A stretch of 45,440 nt of DNA, taken from Dietzia alimentaria 72. GTDB taxonomy: Bacteria; Actinomycetota; Actinomycetes; Mycobacteriales; Mycobacteriaceae. How positions within the stretch are numbered: position 1 is the stretch's first letter; each line of letters starts with the position of its first letter. The DNA lies in NCBI RefSeq assembly GCF_000226215.1, contig NZ_AGFF01000002.1, forward strand, positions 1 to 45,440, written 5' to 3'. This document shows positions 8,501 through 16,613 of this stretch, one piece after another. Under the pieces are notes generated by a model. It ran no database searches. It saw only the letters and a program-made list of their open reading frames with translations, and was not told where the DNA came from. A program made the translations under genes and the position numbers.

Positions 8501-9366
8501 CCGGCTCGGTGGCCATGTCCCCCGACGGACGGACGGTGTACTCCGGGCTCTCCGACGGCGGCATCCAGATCTTCACCGCCCCCTTCGAGGCCGCCACCGA
8601 ACCGGTCGCGAGTCTGCCCGTCACCGGCGGAGTGGTGGTGGCCAACCCGCTCAGCCCCGACGGGCGGACCCTCGCCGTGTGCTCTGACACCAGCCCCAGC
8701 CTGGGCCTCGTTGACGTGACCGACCCAGCCGAGCCGGAACTGCGCGTGACAGTTCCCCTGCCCGACCCGTGCGTGGTGGCCGAGTTCTCCTCCGACTCCG
8801 GGCAACTCGTGGTGCCGACCCTCGGCCCCGAGACGATGATCTTCAACACCACCGACCCCAACCGCCCGTCGATCGCGCACCGCCTCGTCACCGGGATCGG
8901 GGCGTCCCCCTCCGCCGGGTACGCGCACGGGGCGCCGCTGCTGGCCACCTCCGGCGGAGACGAGACCGTCCGCCTGTGGGATGTCTCCGACGCATCATCA
9001 CCCCGGGAGCTCTCCTCGCTGCCCGCCCCGCCCGGTGAGATCTACTGGACCGCGTTCTCCGCTGACGATCGCCTCGTCATGCTCACCTCCAGCACCGGCC
9101 AGATCACCGTGGTGGACGTGGCCGATCCGCAGGATCCGAAGCCCTTCGCCGTGGTCGGCTCGACCACCGACCCGTTGCTTTACCAGGGGCGCAGCGCGTC
9201 TCCGACCGGCGGACTGCTCGCCGTGGGCGTGGAGGGGGCCATGTGGATGTGGCAGCTCGACCCCGACCGCGTGGTGAGCGAGGCCTGTGCCGGCGGAATC
9301 CAGCTCACCGGCGACGAATGGGAGCGCCACTTCCCCGACACCGAGCCGTTCGAGCTCTGTGACTGA
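5530..9366 (+). CDS. HTH - STAND NTPase - transmembrane - WD40-repeat protein
   Basis: 1278 residues. Residues about 22-95 form an XRE-like helix-turn-helix (TREELGAALTALRVAAGLSVRD...LSLGTASGWFSGQ). A Pro/Arg-rich linker leads to the motif 'SPYVGLRPYVRADAPLFHGR' typical of the nSTAND1 NTPase family. Walker A is GASGSGKSS (175-183) and Walker B is YLVVDQLEEL (218-227). One hydrophobic segment at about 535-558 predicts a membrane anchor. From about 620 to the end lie WD40-type repeats with recurrent 'SPDG' turns. STAND proteins act as signal-triggered switches and several bacterial ones are defence sensors. No effector domain other than the HTH is visible, so a one-component membrane-linked regulator is as likely. 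The start is uncertain: TTG 5530 or GTG 5536. The gene lies inside an otherwise conserved housekeeping block. Confidence 0.88.
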   Translation: MTVNITGAPSDGADGQSVASQVRTREELGAALTALRVAAGLSVRDVVRLIPSLSLGTASGWFSGQHVPTRASEATLVALLELLGGGESLDEWRSAVERVRSRPGPRRPARRGPAGSDLPTPQPPVPQPDDTGSPYVGLRPYVRADAPLFHGRSVAVEQILRRVAEPRDRPLVVVGASGSGKSSLLAAGTAPRWVADGSTVSIVRPATLTPELLASPGYLVVDQLEELWTGDVTGPHRAAVLTSLADRAAAGLITVVALRADFFQAALGQPVLRDALDDPVVLGPPSRDELTEIILEPARALGYTVEPSLVNLLLDSVAPASTTASGSTERSLLPLLSHVLLVCWERSRRRRITVDDYYASGGVEGALRASAESVYQQLDAAQRASCRTLFLRLADVRSARIVRRHAPLAELTEDLVVVATPFVNAGLLTVDDDSMTPTHEILFSSWPRLVDWIEADREGLLVLARIRAGAADWEAHDRGDAALPTASATSEYIRWRDDDDEGANSHLAQSELQFLEAAEAHHQSLARRDRSRIRALTSLAASLAMVTVLALVSTAFALHATSDARETRDVALSRSGSVSSTVAVTRDPALGRALALAAYRIHPTTEARSALLNTSRAGVPLRFPAAPGTGRVVGLPAADEFASVSSDGVLRLFRDDQAGPMASLTLGEGDRPELYGVSMSPDGTVLAVSGQGGVYLIDVREAAEPTLLATLAGDDGPFHSVAFSPDGSTLAAGTGDGRVLRWPLAPRDGTPFVTDQRPRIAIPDPGGAEAKPIESLAWLPDARTLLLANRTSGVKSLLDANAEGAGRRGPALDTGEVSLPLSLAVNEDGTTIAAGTTGRSIHRWQINGNSLDGARALPKLEGFNAYVNDVTYDGQGRLAAAGSDERLRVYDRSGAMLTEFPASQVATGVAFAGDSHLVSYSVDGIVRFWPLDRLGAAAESNSIFQTASSADRATGVLGVTASELHYTVVDTTGPAPRETGRVVPAEGTRFSGSVAMSPDGRTVYSGLSDGGIQIFTAPFEAATEPVASLPVTGGVVVANPLSPDGRTLAVCSDTSPSLGLVDVTDPAEPELRVTVPLPDPCVVAEFSSDSGQLVVPTLGPETMIFNTTDPNRPSIAHRLVTGIGASPSAGYAHGAPLLATSGGDETVRLWDVSDASSPRELSSLPAPPGEIYWTAFSADDRLVMLTSSTGQITVVDVADPQDPKPFAVVGSTTDPLLYQGRSASPTGGLLAVGVEGAMWMWQLDPDRVVSEACAGGIQLTGDEWERHFPDTEPFELCD

Positions 9367-9392
9367 GCTGCGATCCGAGGCGGCCCGTCACA

Positions 9393-9584
9393 TCAGCCGG
9401 GCTGCAGTCCGATCGTCAGCGCCTGCGACACCGGGATCACGGTGAGGAACAGGAACGCCACCACCAGCCAGCCGATCCACACCGGCTGCCGCCACCCCGC
9501 GCGGTAGCCCCCGGCTGCGGTCAGCATGCAGACGAAACCTACGAAGATGCACGCGAACATCCAGATCATGGCGTTGGTGGTCAT
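9393..9584 (-). CDS. Small two-helix membrane protein
   Basis: 63 residues with two hydrophobic segments, about 6-25 (IWMFACIFVGFVCMLTAAGG) and 36-57 (PVWIGWLVVAFLFLTVIPVS), joined by a short basic loop. The ATG at 9584 has a good AGGAGG site and overlaps the stop of the GT87 gene by four bases (ATGA), so translation is coupled to it. No family is recognised. Its position last in the PBP1A-mannosyltransferase operon suggests a small envelope or partner protein. It converges with the STAND gene, whose stop is 26 bases away. Confidence 0.75.
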   Translation of the reverse strand: MTTNAMIWMFACIFVGFVCMLTAAGGYRAGWRQPVWIGWLVVAFLFLTVIPVSQALTIGLQPG

Positions 9585-11164
9585 CGGACTGGGTCCTCCT
9601 TGTCGAGACCGTCACCGTGATTTGTAGTGACGGCAGCCTTCCGTGGCCTCGGCGGCGTGACCAGCGGTTCGGTCGGATCCGCCAGCGTTCCGGCCAACGG
9701 ATCGGGCCCCTCGGGCATCCCCTGGTGCGCCATCCGGACGAGATCGCGGTGGGGCCGGTAGATCTCGTACACCACCACCGCACAGACCGCCACGACGAGC
9801 AGATCGCGGATCAACACCAGCGGGTGGAAGAGCTCCGGCCCGATCCCCTTGTTGGCCGCTCCGTGGAAGTACGACATGTGGGCGACCCACAGCAGTGCAT
9901 CGAACGCCATCCACGTCAGGAGCAGCCAGACCCTGGGTACCGCCAACACGGCCAGCGACACCAGCCACAGCGAGTATTGCGGGCTCCACACCTTGTTGGT
10001 GAGCAGGAACAGCGCCACGATGAGAAACGCCAGTTGTGCGATCCGGGGCGTGGTGCGAGCCGTGAGCCCGATGACGAGCACCGCCACGCACCCGAGCGCG
10101 AACAGCACCAGCGACACCAGGTTCAGGGTGGCCGGCGCCTCGCCGGCCGCACGGCCCGCGTCGAAGCCCTCCCACACGGTCAGGGCCTGGATTGCCGAGT
10201 AGATGCTCTCGGGGTTCGCGGGTCGGTCCGAGTTCAGACGGAAGAATTCTCGCCAGCCCTGCGGGAACGGGATCATGACGGGCAGGTTGACCGCCAGCCA
10301 GGCCACCACGGCCGCGCCGACGGCCTTGGCCAGGTCCGCGAACCGTCGACGTCGGATGGCCACCACGAGTAGGGCCCCGAAAAGGAACAACGGATAGAGC
10401 TTGGCCGCCACGCCCAGTCCCAGGACCACGCCGGCCCACACGGGCCTGCTGCGCGACCACAGCAGCAGCGCGACGGCGGCCAACGCGATCGCCATGAGGT
10501 CGTAGTTGGTGAACGCCTGGAAGATGACGAGCGGGCTGGCGGCCATCATCAGCGTGTCCCACGGCCTTCGGCCGGCGGACAGGTAGGTCGCCCACACGGC
10601 GATCATCCACATGAACGCCAGCAGCACGCTGCCCAGGACGAAGTACTTCACCACCTCGATGGGCCCACCGGGGAAGACCGAATGCCACGCCTGCGCCGTC
10701 TGCGCGGTCACGTACTGGAACATCCCTGACAAAACCGGGTACTCCATGTACCGGACCTCGCCGCTGTCGGTCACCCACATGTACTTGTACGGCAGGGCGC
10801 CGGTGTCCAGCCCCTCGGCGGAGTAGAGCGGTAGCGGGTCGGCATAGCAGGCCTTGTAGTACTGCCGACCGTCCCAGTTGAGCCCCGGCTGCGACCCGTC
10901 AGTGGGATGGGTGGTCTCCAGGCATCCGGCCTTGGAGAAAAAGCCGAAGGCCAGAAAGATCACAGCGAACATCATGATCACTCGCAGCGGCGTCCAGAAC
11001 CGCTGACGCCCCACGGCCGCATGCCTGCCGACGGGGCCGCCCCACGCCTCGAGGGCGTCGGCACCTGCTCCGTCGGCGGGGCGGACCCGCTCCTGCGGCT
11101 CGAGCGAACGCAGATCGTCGTCGAGCGGCAGCGGGGAGAGTCGACCGTTGCTCAGCACGGTCAC
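9581..11164 (-). CDS. GT87-family (DUF2029) polyprenol-phosphate-mannose-dependent mannosyltransferase-like membrane protein
   Basis: 527 residues with about ten hydrophobic segments and an early periplasmic-type loop (GLNWDGRQYYKACYADPLPLY). The pattern is that of GT-C fold DUF2029/GT87 enzymes, which transfer mannose or related sugars from lipid carriers onto lipomannan-type glycolipids on the outer side of the membrane. It corresponds by position to Rv0051 next to ponA1 in M. tuberculosis. It starts with GTG at 11164, 23 bases after the PBP1A stop, with a weak ribosome-binding site. The basic, Pro-rich C-terminal tail is cytoplasmic by charge. The specific acceptor sugar cannot be told from sequence. 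Confidence 0.85.
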   Translation of the reverse strand: MTVLSNGRLSPLPLDDDLRSLEPQERVRPADGAGADALEAWGGPVGRHAAVGRQRFWTPLRVIMMFAVIFLAFGFFSKAGCLETTHPTDGSQPGLNWDGRQYYKACYADPLPLYSAEGLDTGALPYKYMWVTDSGEVRYMEYPVLSGMFQYVTAQTAQAWHSVFPGGPIEVVKYFVLGSVLLAFMWMIAVWATYLSAGRRPWDTLMMAASPLVIFQAFTNYDLMAIALAAVALLLWSRSRPVWAGVVLGLGVAAKLYPLFLFGALLVVAIRRRRFADLAKAVGAAVVAWLAVNLPVMIPFPQGWREFFRLNSDRPANPESIYSAIQALTVWEGFDAGRAAGEAPATLNLVSLVLFALGCVAVLVIGLTARTTPRIAQLAFLIVALFLLTNKVWSPQYSLWLVSLAVLAVPRVWLLLTWMAFDALLWVAHMSYFHGAANKGIGPELFHPLVLIRDLLVVAVCAVVVYEIYRPHRDLVRMAHQGMPEGPDPLAGTLADPTEPLVTPPRPRKAAVTTNHGDGLDKEDPVR

Positions 11165-11187
11165 ACCCTAGTTCACCGGGTCAGCGG

Positions 11188-13449
11188 TCAGCCCCCACCG
11201 TCACCGTCGCCACCACCGGTGCCTGCACCTTCACCGGTTCCACCACCGGCAGCTCCGCCACCTGGGACCGGGGCCGGCTCGGGCGCGGGGGGCTGGGCCG
11301 GTCCGCCCATGCCGGGGATGACGATCTCCGGCAGTCCGGGGACCTGGAGGGTCAGCGGGCCGGGTGCCTGGGGGGTGGGGGCGGGCTCGGCCTGGCTGGG
11401 TGCCTGGGTGGGCTGCGGGTAGTACGTCTCCTCGGTGTACTGCGACTGTCCACCGCTGGTGCCCGAGCCCTCCCACTGCGTGACACCGGCCTGACCGCCG
11501 ATGTAACCGGGCTCGGGGAAGCTCTCCCACTCGGTGCCGGAGAGGGCCCCGTCCATGGCCGCTTTCCAGATGTCGGCCGGGGTGGTGGCGCCGTACATCG
11601 TGCCGCCGGCCGCGGTGAACAGCGGTTTGTTGTCGTCGGTACCGACCCACACCGCGGTCGCGTTGGACGGGGTGTACCCCACGAACCAGGCGTCCTTGTT
11701 ATAGCCGGTTTCCCCGAGCTGGGTGGTGCCCGACTTGGACGCGGACGGTCGTCCGCCGGCCAGCGTGTGACCGTTGGAGTAGGCGGCGATGGGCTGCATG
11801 GCGGACGTCAGGTTGTTCGCCACGTCGGCGTCGACGACCTCCTCGCCCTCGATCGACGAGTTGTCCAGCAGGACCTCGCCGTCGGCGGTCTCGACCTTCT
11901 CTATGAAGTGGGTCGGGCGGTGAACGCCTTCTGCGGCGAAGGTCGCGAGTCCGGTGGCCATGTCACGAACGCGGATCGGGTACTGGCCCAGAATGAGACC
12001 GTCGTAGGGATCCTCGCCCTGCTCGGTCAACGTTTCCCAGGGCAGGCCCGGGATCTCCTTGGGAATGCCGACCCGGTGCGCCATGTCGCGGACGTCGTTG
12101 GCACCGTTGTCGAGCATCCGCTGAATCCGGATGAACGAGGTGTTGAGCGACATCTTCAGCGCCTGGGCGATCGAGCAGGTACCGCAGCTCTGACCGCCGA
12201 CGTTGGTGACCGTGATGTCACCCGTGGTCACCGGGGCGGACGAGACCTGGGTACCCAGGCCGATCCCCTGGTCCAGGGCCGCGGCCACGCCGAAAATCTT
12301 GAACGTCGAACCGGTCTGGAGCGGCGCGTTGGCGTAATCCCAGCCCTCGGCCTCCTCGCCGCCGTAGTAGCCGATCACGCCGCCGGTACGGGGATTGACC
12401 GAGACGACGGCCGCGCGGTTGTCCGAGCTCTCGCCCTCCATGTAGGTGCGAGCGGCGTCGACCACGGACTCCTGCGTCTGCGGGTTGATCGTCGTGGTGA
12501 TCTTGAGCCCGCGGGTGTTGAGCATCTGCTCGTCGAGCCCGGACATGGCCAACTCGGCCAGCACCTGCCTACGGATGGGTCCGTTGGTGGGATCGCCCAC
12601 GTTCTGCTCGACCGCCTGCGGATCCTCGACCACCTGCGGGAACGAGGCGTTGCCGCGCTGCTGGGCGTCGATGGCCCCCATCTCGCGCATTCCGTCCATG
12701 ACGTAGTTCCAGCGCGCCTCAGAAGCCTCAGGACTATTGAGCGGATCCAACGCTGACGGCGACTGGATGACGCCGGCGAGCAGCGCTCCCTCCTCGACGG
12801 TGAGAGCCTCGACCGGCTTGTTGAAGTACGCGGTCGCGGCCGCGCCGATGCCGTATGCGCCACGGCCGAAGTAGATGGTGTTGAGGTAGGCGCCAAGAAT
12901 CTGATCCTTGGACCATTCCTGGGTCATCTTGGCGGCGATGATGAGCTCTTTGGCCTTGCGCTCGTAGGTGGGAGCATCGCCAACCATCGTGTTCTTGACG
13001 TACTGCTGGGTGATGGTGGAGCCGCCGCCCGCGCTGTCCTCGCCGGTGACCTGACCGATCACCGCTCGCCCGATGCCCGTGGGGTCGTAGCCCTCGTTGG
13101 TGTAGAAACTACGGTCCTCCGCGGCGATCACGGCGTTGCGGACGTGCACCGGGATCGCGTCGATCTCGACGAGGGTGCGGTTGCCCTCCGGCGGGACGAT
13201 CCGGCCGATCATCGTGGTGCCATCGCTCTGGTAGATCTCGGAGATCTGGTTGGTCTGCACGCTTCCGGGACTGGGGATCTCAGTGCGGCTGTAGGTCACG
13301 CCCACGATGATGAGGGGGATGACGATGACGACGACGGCGAGGAGGATCACCGTCGTCCAGACGGGGTGGCGACGCGCCCAACCAGTCCGCTCCGAGGAGT
13401 CTCCACCGCCCTCGTCGGCGGTCCGACGCGTCCTGTCACTCTGCGACAT
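11188..13449 (-). CDS. ponA: Bifunctional class A penicillin-binding protein (PBP1A type)
   Basis: 753 residues; builds and cross-links peptidoglycan outside the membrane. A cytoplasmic N-terminus is followed by one membrane helix (about 30-52). The GT51 transglycosylase domain shows AAEDRSFYTNEGYDPTG with catalytic Glu111, then GGGSTITQQYVKN (141-153). The transpeptidase domain has the active-site STFK (Ser381), SLN (434-436) and KSGT (572-575). The C-terminal tail from about 650 is Pro/Gln- then Gly/Pro-rich, as in mycobacterial ponA1. By synteny it is the Rv0050 (ponA1) counterpart. It follows the DUF5318 gene and precedes the GT87 mannosyltransferase on the same strand, a cell-envelope operon. 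Confidence 0.95.
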   Translation of the reverse strand: MSQSDRTRRTADEGGGDSSERTGWARRHPVWTTVILLAVVVIVIPLIIVGVTYSRTEIPSPGSVQTNQISEIYQSDGTTMIGRIVPPEGNRTLVEIDAIPVHVRNAVIAAEDRSFYTNEGYDPTGIGRAVIGQVTGEDSAGGGSTITQQYVKNTMVGDAPTYERKAKELIIAAKMTQEWSKDQILGAYLNTIYFGRGAYGIGAAATAYFNKPVEALTVEEGALLAGVIQSPSALDPLNSPEASEARWNYVMDGMREMGAIDAQQRGNASFPQVVEDPQAVEQNVGDPTNGPIRRQVLAELAMSGLDEQMLNTRGLKITTTINPQTQESVVDAARTYMEGESSDNRAAVVSVNPRTGGVIGYYGGEEAEGWDYANAPLQTGSTFKIFGVAAALDQGIGLGTQVSSAPVTTGDITVTNVGGQSCGTCSIAQALKMSLNTSFIRIQRMLDNGANDVRDMAHRVGIPKEIPGLPWETLTEQGEDPYDGLILGQYPIRVRDMATGLATFAAEGVHRPTHFIEKVETADGEVLLDNSSIEGEEVVDADVANNLTSAMQPIAAYSNGHTLAGGRPSASKSGTTQLGETGYNKDAWFVGYTPSNATAVWVGTDDNKPLFTAAGGTMYGATTPADIWKAAMDGALSGTEWESFPEPGYIGGQAGVTQWEGSGTSGGQSQYTEETYYPQPTQAPSQAEPAPTPQAPGPLTLQVPGLPEIVIPGMGGPAQPPAPEPAPVPGGGAAGGGTGEGAGTGGGDGDGGG

Positions 13450-13625
13450 CTTCTACCCTCCTGCGAGCAGATCCGACCGGCCCGGGCGACCCCCGGCAAC
13501 GGTGCTCTGGCGACCATTGTGTACGAAAATGGTCCCGACTCTGAACTCACGAGGACCGCGGGGCGCGCCGGAGGCGACTCCGGATCCCGCCCATACCCGG
13601 TGCCGGACCCCCTGCAGCGAGGGCT

Positions 13626-14114
13626 TCAGCCCTGCCTGCGGAGCTCCCGGACCGCCCGCCGGACCCGCTTGCCGTCACCATCTGGAAGTCCCACATCGTA
13701 GGACTCCACGAGGTGGTTCCACGAACAACTGCGACATACCTCCACCACGTGGACGGTGAACGCATCGTGTGTCAGCGCGAGTTGCGCGATCTCGTCCAGC
13801 CCGCGGGCGGACCCGGACGCCGTGCCCAGATCGTCTCCGAAGACCCACGAGACCTCGGTGAGGTGCTCCTTTCGGCACACCGGGCAAACCGTCTCGGTCA
13901 CGGCCCCATGGAAGCCCGCCGCACGGAGCAGATAGACGTCGGCGTCGCACACCTCACGCAGTGACAGCGCGCCATCGCGCAGGTCCGACAGCACGCCGCG
14001 TCTGCGCAACGCGAAGTCCACCACCCGTCGGCGCTGCAGCGCCGCGCGGCCGGTGGAATCTCCCGGCCCCGGCGGGGCGCCGGGTCGAACGGAGCGGTGA
14101 TCGGCCTGGTCCAC
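13626..14114 (-). CDS. DUF5318 family protein with a four-Cys zinc-ribbon-like motif
   Basis: 162 residues. The core starts RRVVDFALRRRGVLSDLRDG and carries two CxxC pairs, CPVC at about residue 87 and CRSC at about 138, a likely structural metal site. The order upstream of PBP1A and divergent from padR-ino1 matches Rv0049 of M. tuberculosis, a DUF5318 protein of unknown role. The N-terminal 25 residues are Pro/Arg-rich and poorly conserved in style, so the true start may lie slightly inside. It is probably co-transcribed with PBP1A, 176 bases downstream. Confidence 0.8.
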   Translation of the reverse strand: MDQADHRSVRPGAPPGPGDSTGRAALQRRRVVDFALRRRGVLSDLRDGALSLREVCDADVYLLRAAGFHGAVTETVCPVCRKEHLTEVSWVFGDDLGTASGSARGLDEIAQLALTHDAFTVHVVEVCRSCSWNHLVESYDVGLPDGDGKRVRRAVRELRRQG

Positions 14115-14214
14115 ACGACCAGCCTACGACCCCGACGGACCCGCGGGGAGGCAGAGCGGCCCGCACTGGGCCCGGAATCCTCCGCGACCCGTCGGAGCGA
14201 TGCCCCCATGGCTA

Positions 14215-14241
14215 TATCGGCCCGATACATCAGCGGGTGTA
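14215..14241. promoter_or_regulatory. Overlapping inverted repeats upstream of padR, possible PadR operator
   Basis: TATCGG-C-CCGATA (14215-14227) is a perfect inverted repeat. It overlaps TACATC-AGCG-GGTGTA (14226-14241), which has 6-base arms with one mismatch and gives TACA-N8-TGTA. PadR proteins usually bind dyads with an 8-base centre, so autoregulation of the padR-ino1 operon is plausible. TACGAT (14240-14245) could serve as the -10 hexamer, placing the operator over the promoter. All are unproven. Confidence 0.4.
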
Positions 14242-14297
14242 CGATCGGTGACCGTCGTGAAAAAGGCGTAGGTACGAGGCACGGGGAAGGAGGCGTA

Positions 14298-14849
14298 GTG
14301 CTGGAACTGGCGATCCTGGGACTGCTCGACGAGCGTCCGATGCACGGATACGAGTTGCGTAAGCGACTGTCCGAGATGCTCGGCACCGTCCGGACCGTGT
14401 CCTTCGGATCCCTGTACCCCACGCTGCGCCGACTGAGGGCGCAGGGCGACATCGTCGAGAACGCCTCCGCCTCCACCGTGACCAAGCCGCCGGCCACCGC
14501 GCGGCGCGGCCGCAAGACGTACCGCATCACCGCGCAGGGGAAGGAGATGCTGGCGGCCCTGCTCGACGAACCCGGCACCTCCTCGTTCGCGGACGACGGC
14601 TTCGGCGTCCACCTGGCCTTCTTCGACCGCACTCCCGGCGCCGCCCGCGTGCGACTGCTCGAGGGCCGACGCCGCGTGCTCGAGGAGCGCCGCGAGGGCC
14701 AGCGCGACGCCGCCACGCGCACCGGTCCCACCGAACTGCGCTACGCCCGGCAGCTCACGCTGCTCGGACTCGAGACCAGTGAGCGCGAACTGCGCTGGAT
14801 CAACGAACTCATACAGACAGAGAACCCACCTCAAGGAGAACCCCAATGA
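14298..14849 (+). CDS. PadR-family transcriptional regulator
   Basis: 183 residues from the GTG at 14298, chosen because it is preceded by GGAAGGAGG and begins exactly at the PadR fold: [24 protein letters not shown]. The frame is open further upstream to 14097, but that would overlap the divergent DUF5318 gene. A winged-helix domain covers about 1-85 with the typical [17 protein letters not shown], followed by the PadR C-terminal helical dimerisation region. Its stop overlaps the ino1 start by four bases (ATGA), so the two are translated together. The same pair (Rv0047c-Rv0046c) is conserved in mycobacteria, suggesting this repressor controls inositol synthesis. The ligand is unknown. Confidence 0.9.
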   Translation: MLELAILGLLDERPMHGYELRKRLSEMLGTVRTVSFGSLYPTLRRLRAQGDIVENASASTVTKPPATARRGRKTYRITAQGKEMLAALLDEPGTSSFADDGFGVHLAFFDRTPGAARVRLLEGRRRVLEERREGQRDAATRTGPTELRYARQLTLLGLETSERELRWINELIQTENPPQGEPQ

Positions 14850-15934
14850 CCGACCAGAAGGTGCGCGTCGCGATCGTAGGCGTCGGCAACTGTGCTTCCT
14901 CGCTCGTGCAGGGCGTCGAGTACTACAAGGACGCGAAGGTCGACTCGACCGTCCCCGGCCTCATGCACGTCAAGTTTGGCGACTACCACGTCAACGACGT
15001 CGAGTTTGTGGCCGCGTTCGACGTGGATGGCAAGAAGGTCGGCGTGGATCTGGGGGAGGCCATCCTGGCATCCGAGAACAACACCATGAAGCTCTGCGAC
15101 GTCCCGCCGACCGGCGTGACCGTCCAGCGCGGCCCGACCCTCGACGGCCTCGGTAAGTACTACCGCGAGACCATCGAGGAGTCCTCCGCCGAGCCCGTCG
15201 ACATGGTGCAGGCACTCAAGGACGCCGAGGTCGACGTGCTGGTCAGCTACCTGCCCGTGGGCTCCGAAGAGGCTGACAAGTTCTACGCCCAGTGCTGCAT
15301 CGACGCCGGCGTGGCCTTTGTCAACGCACTGCCCGTGTTCATCGCCTCCGATCCCGAGTGGGCCGAGAAGTTCCGCGCGGCCGGCGTGCCGATCGTCGGT
15401 GACGACATCAAGAGCCAGGTCGGTGCCACCATCACCCACCGCGTCATGGCCAAGCTGTTCGAGGACCGCGGCGTGGCCCTGGACCGCACGTACCAGCTGA
15501 ACGTCGGCGGCAACATGGACTTCAAGAACATGCTCGAGCGTGAGCGCCTCGAGTCCAAGAAGGTCTCCAAGACCCAGGCCGTCACCTCCAACCTCGAGGG
15601 CTCGCTCAAGAACAAGATCAACGACCGCAACGTCCACATCGGCCCGTCCGACCACGTTGAATGGCTCGACGATCGCAAGTGGGCGTACGTTCGTCTCGAG
15701 GGACGCGCGTTCGGCGACGCCCCGATCAACCTGGAGTACAAGCTCGAGGTGTGGGACTCGCCCAACTCGGCCGGCATCATCATCGACGCCGTCCGCGCTG
15801 CCAAGATCGCCAAGGACCGCGGCATCGGAGGACCGATCATGCCCGCCTCGGCGTACCTGATGAAGTCGCCGCCGGTGCAGATGCCGGACGACAAGGCCCG
15901 CGCCGAGCTCGAGGCCTTCATCATCGGGGCCTGA
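14846..15934 (+). CDS. ino1: myo-Inositol-1-phosphate synthase
   Basis: 362 residues, close to the 367 of the mycobacterial enzyme. It converts glucose 6-phosphate to inositol 1-phosphate with bound NAD, feeding phosphatidylinositol, mannosides and mycothiol in actinobacteria. The NAD-binding loop is [16 protein letters not shown] near the N-terminus. [15 protein letters not shown] and [13 protein letters not shown] in the middle and the [13 protein letters not shown] region are characteristic of short actinobacterial/archaeal Ino1 proteins. It is co-translated with padR. A perfect hairpin follows its stop. Confidence 0.96.
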   Translation: MTDQKVRVAIVGVGNCASSLVQGVEYYKDAKVDSTVPGLMHVKFGDYHVNDVEFVAAFDVDGKKVGVDLGEAILASENNTMKLCDVPPTGVTVQRGPTLDGLGKYYRETIEESSAEPVDMVQALKDAEVDVLVSYLPVGSEEADKFYAQCCIDAGVAFVNALPVFIASDPEWAEKFRAAGVPIVGDDIKSQVGATITHRVMAKLFEDRGVALDRTYQLNVGGNMDFKNMLERERLESKKVSKTQAVTSNLEGSLKNKINDRNVHIGPSDHVEWLDDRKWAYVRLEGRAFGDAPINLEYKLEVWDSPNSAGIIIDAVRAAKIAKDRGIGGPIMPASAYLMKSPPVQMPDDKARAELEAFIIGA

Positions 15935-15945
15935 CCCGAGAAAAC

Positions 15946-15963
15946 CGGGGCCACGTGGCCCCG
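15946..15963 (+). terminator. Perfect GC palindrome after ino1
   Basis: CGGGGCCAC-GTGGCCCCG is a perfect 18-base palindrome 12 bases past the ino1 stop, able to fold into a GC-rich stem. It lies 20 bases before the lipoprotein start, so it may end or attenuate the padR-ino1 transcript. No T-tract follows. Confidence 0.55.
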
Positions 15964-15982
15964 AGCAGGAGAAACAGGACCT

Positions 15983-16579
15983 ATGCAGAACACAGCGACG
16001 CACCGCCCGCACTCCACCACCGGACGTCGCCGTGTCCCGGCCGTCATCGCCATGGCGATGGCGGCCGGGGTCGTGCTCGGGGCCTGTTCCGCGGACCCGG
16101 AGACCGAACCCGCACCCGCGCCGGCCACGAAGTCGGCCACCTCGTCGTCGTCGTCATCGGTCCCGTCCCCCACCACGCCCGAGGTTGCCGAACAGGTCTC
16201 CGACCCACCCGCACCCGCCGCTCCCGCACCCGCCGCTCCCGCACCAGTGGCGCCCCAGCCAACGCCGCAACTTCCCGCGAACGTGGTGGGCACCCGTGGC
16301 CCCTGCCACATGCTGGGCGAGGTCGCACAGGCGGAAGACGGGTCCGCACTCTTCTGCACCCAGAGTCCGGGCGACGCCGGGCCACTGTGGATGCCCTCCG
16401 CTCCCGGCGGCGGCGACGGCGGCGCGGGCGACGGTGCGGCAGGCGGTGCGATCGGACAGGCCTTCCCCGGCGGCCCGTGCAGCCAGGAGGGCCTCGCCGT
16501 GGCCGGGCCCGGGGGAACCGTGCTGACCTGCTCACTCACCGGTGGCGGCGACGTTCCCGGTGGTCTCTACTGGAAGTAG
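15983..16579 (+). CDS. Predicted lipoprotein with two Cys-pair repeats
   Basis: 198 residues. A signal peptide with an RRR n-region and hydrophobic core ends in a lipobox VLGAC with Cys35, so the mature protein should be lipid-anchored outside the cytoplasmic membrane. A Ser/Pro/Ala-rich linker (about 36-95, with PAAPAPAAPAP) follows. The C-terminal half contains two similar units, one around 'GPCHMLGEV...GSALFCTQ' and one around 'GPCSQEGLAV...GTVLTCSL', each with two cysteines about 19 and 18 residues apart, which could be two disulfide-bonded mini-domains. No known function. An AGGAG site precedes the ATG. Confidence 0.8.
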   Translation: MQNTATHRPHSTTGRRRVPAVIAMAMAAGVVLGACSADPETEPAPAPATKSATSSSSSSVPSPTTPEVAEQVSDPPAPAAPAPAAPAPVAPQPTPQLPANVVGTRGPCHMLGEVAQAEDGSALFCTQSPGDAGPLWMPSAPGGGDGGAGDGAAGGAIGQAFPGGPCSQEGLAVAGPGGTVLTCSLTGGGDVPGGLYWK

Positions 16580-16613
16580 TCCACCCGCCACCCGCCCCTC
16601 GCCCGGAGGTCCG

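Noticed and set aside
14097-14297. N-terminal extension of PadR
   Set aside because: The PadR fold begins at the GTG 14298 with a strong ribosome-binding site, and the extension would overlap the divergent DUF5318 gene.
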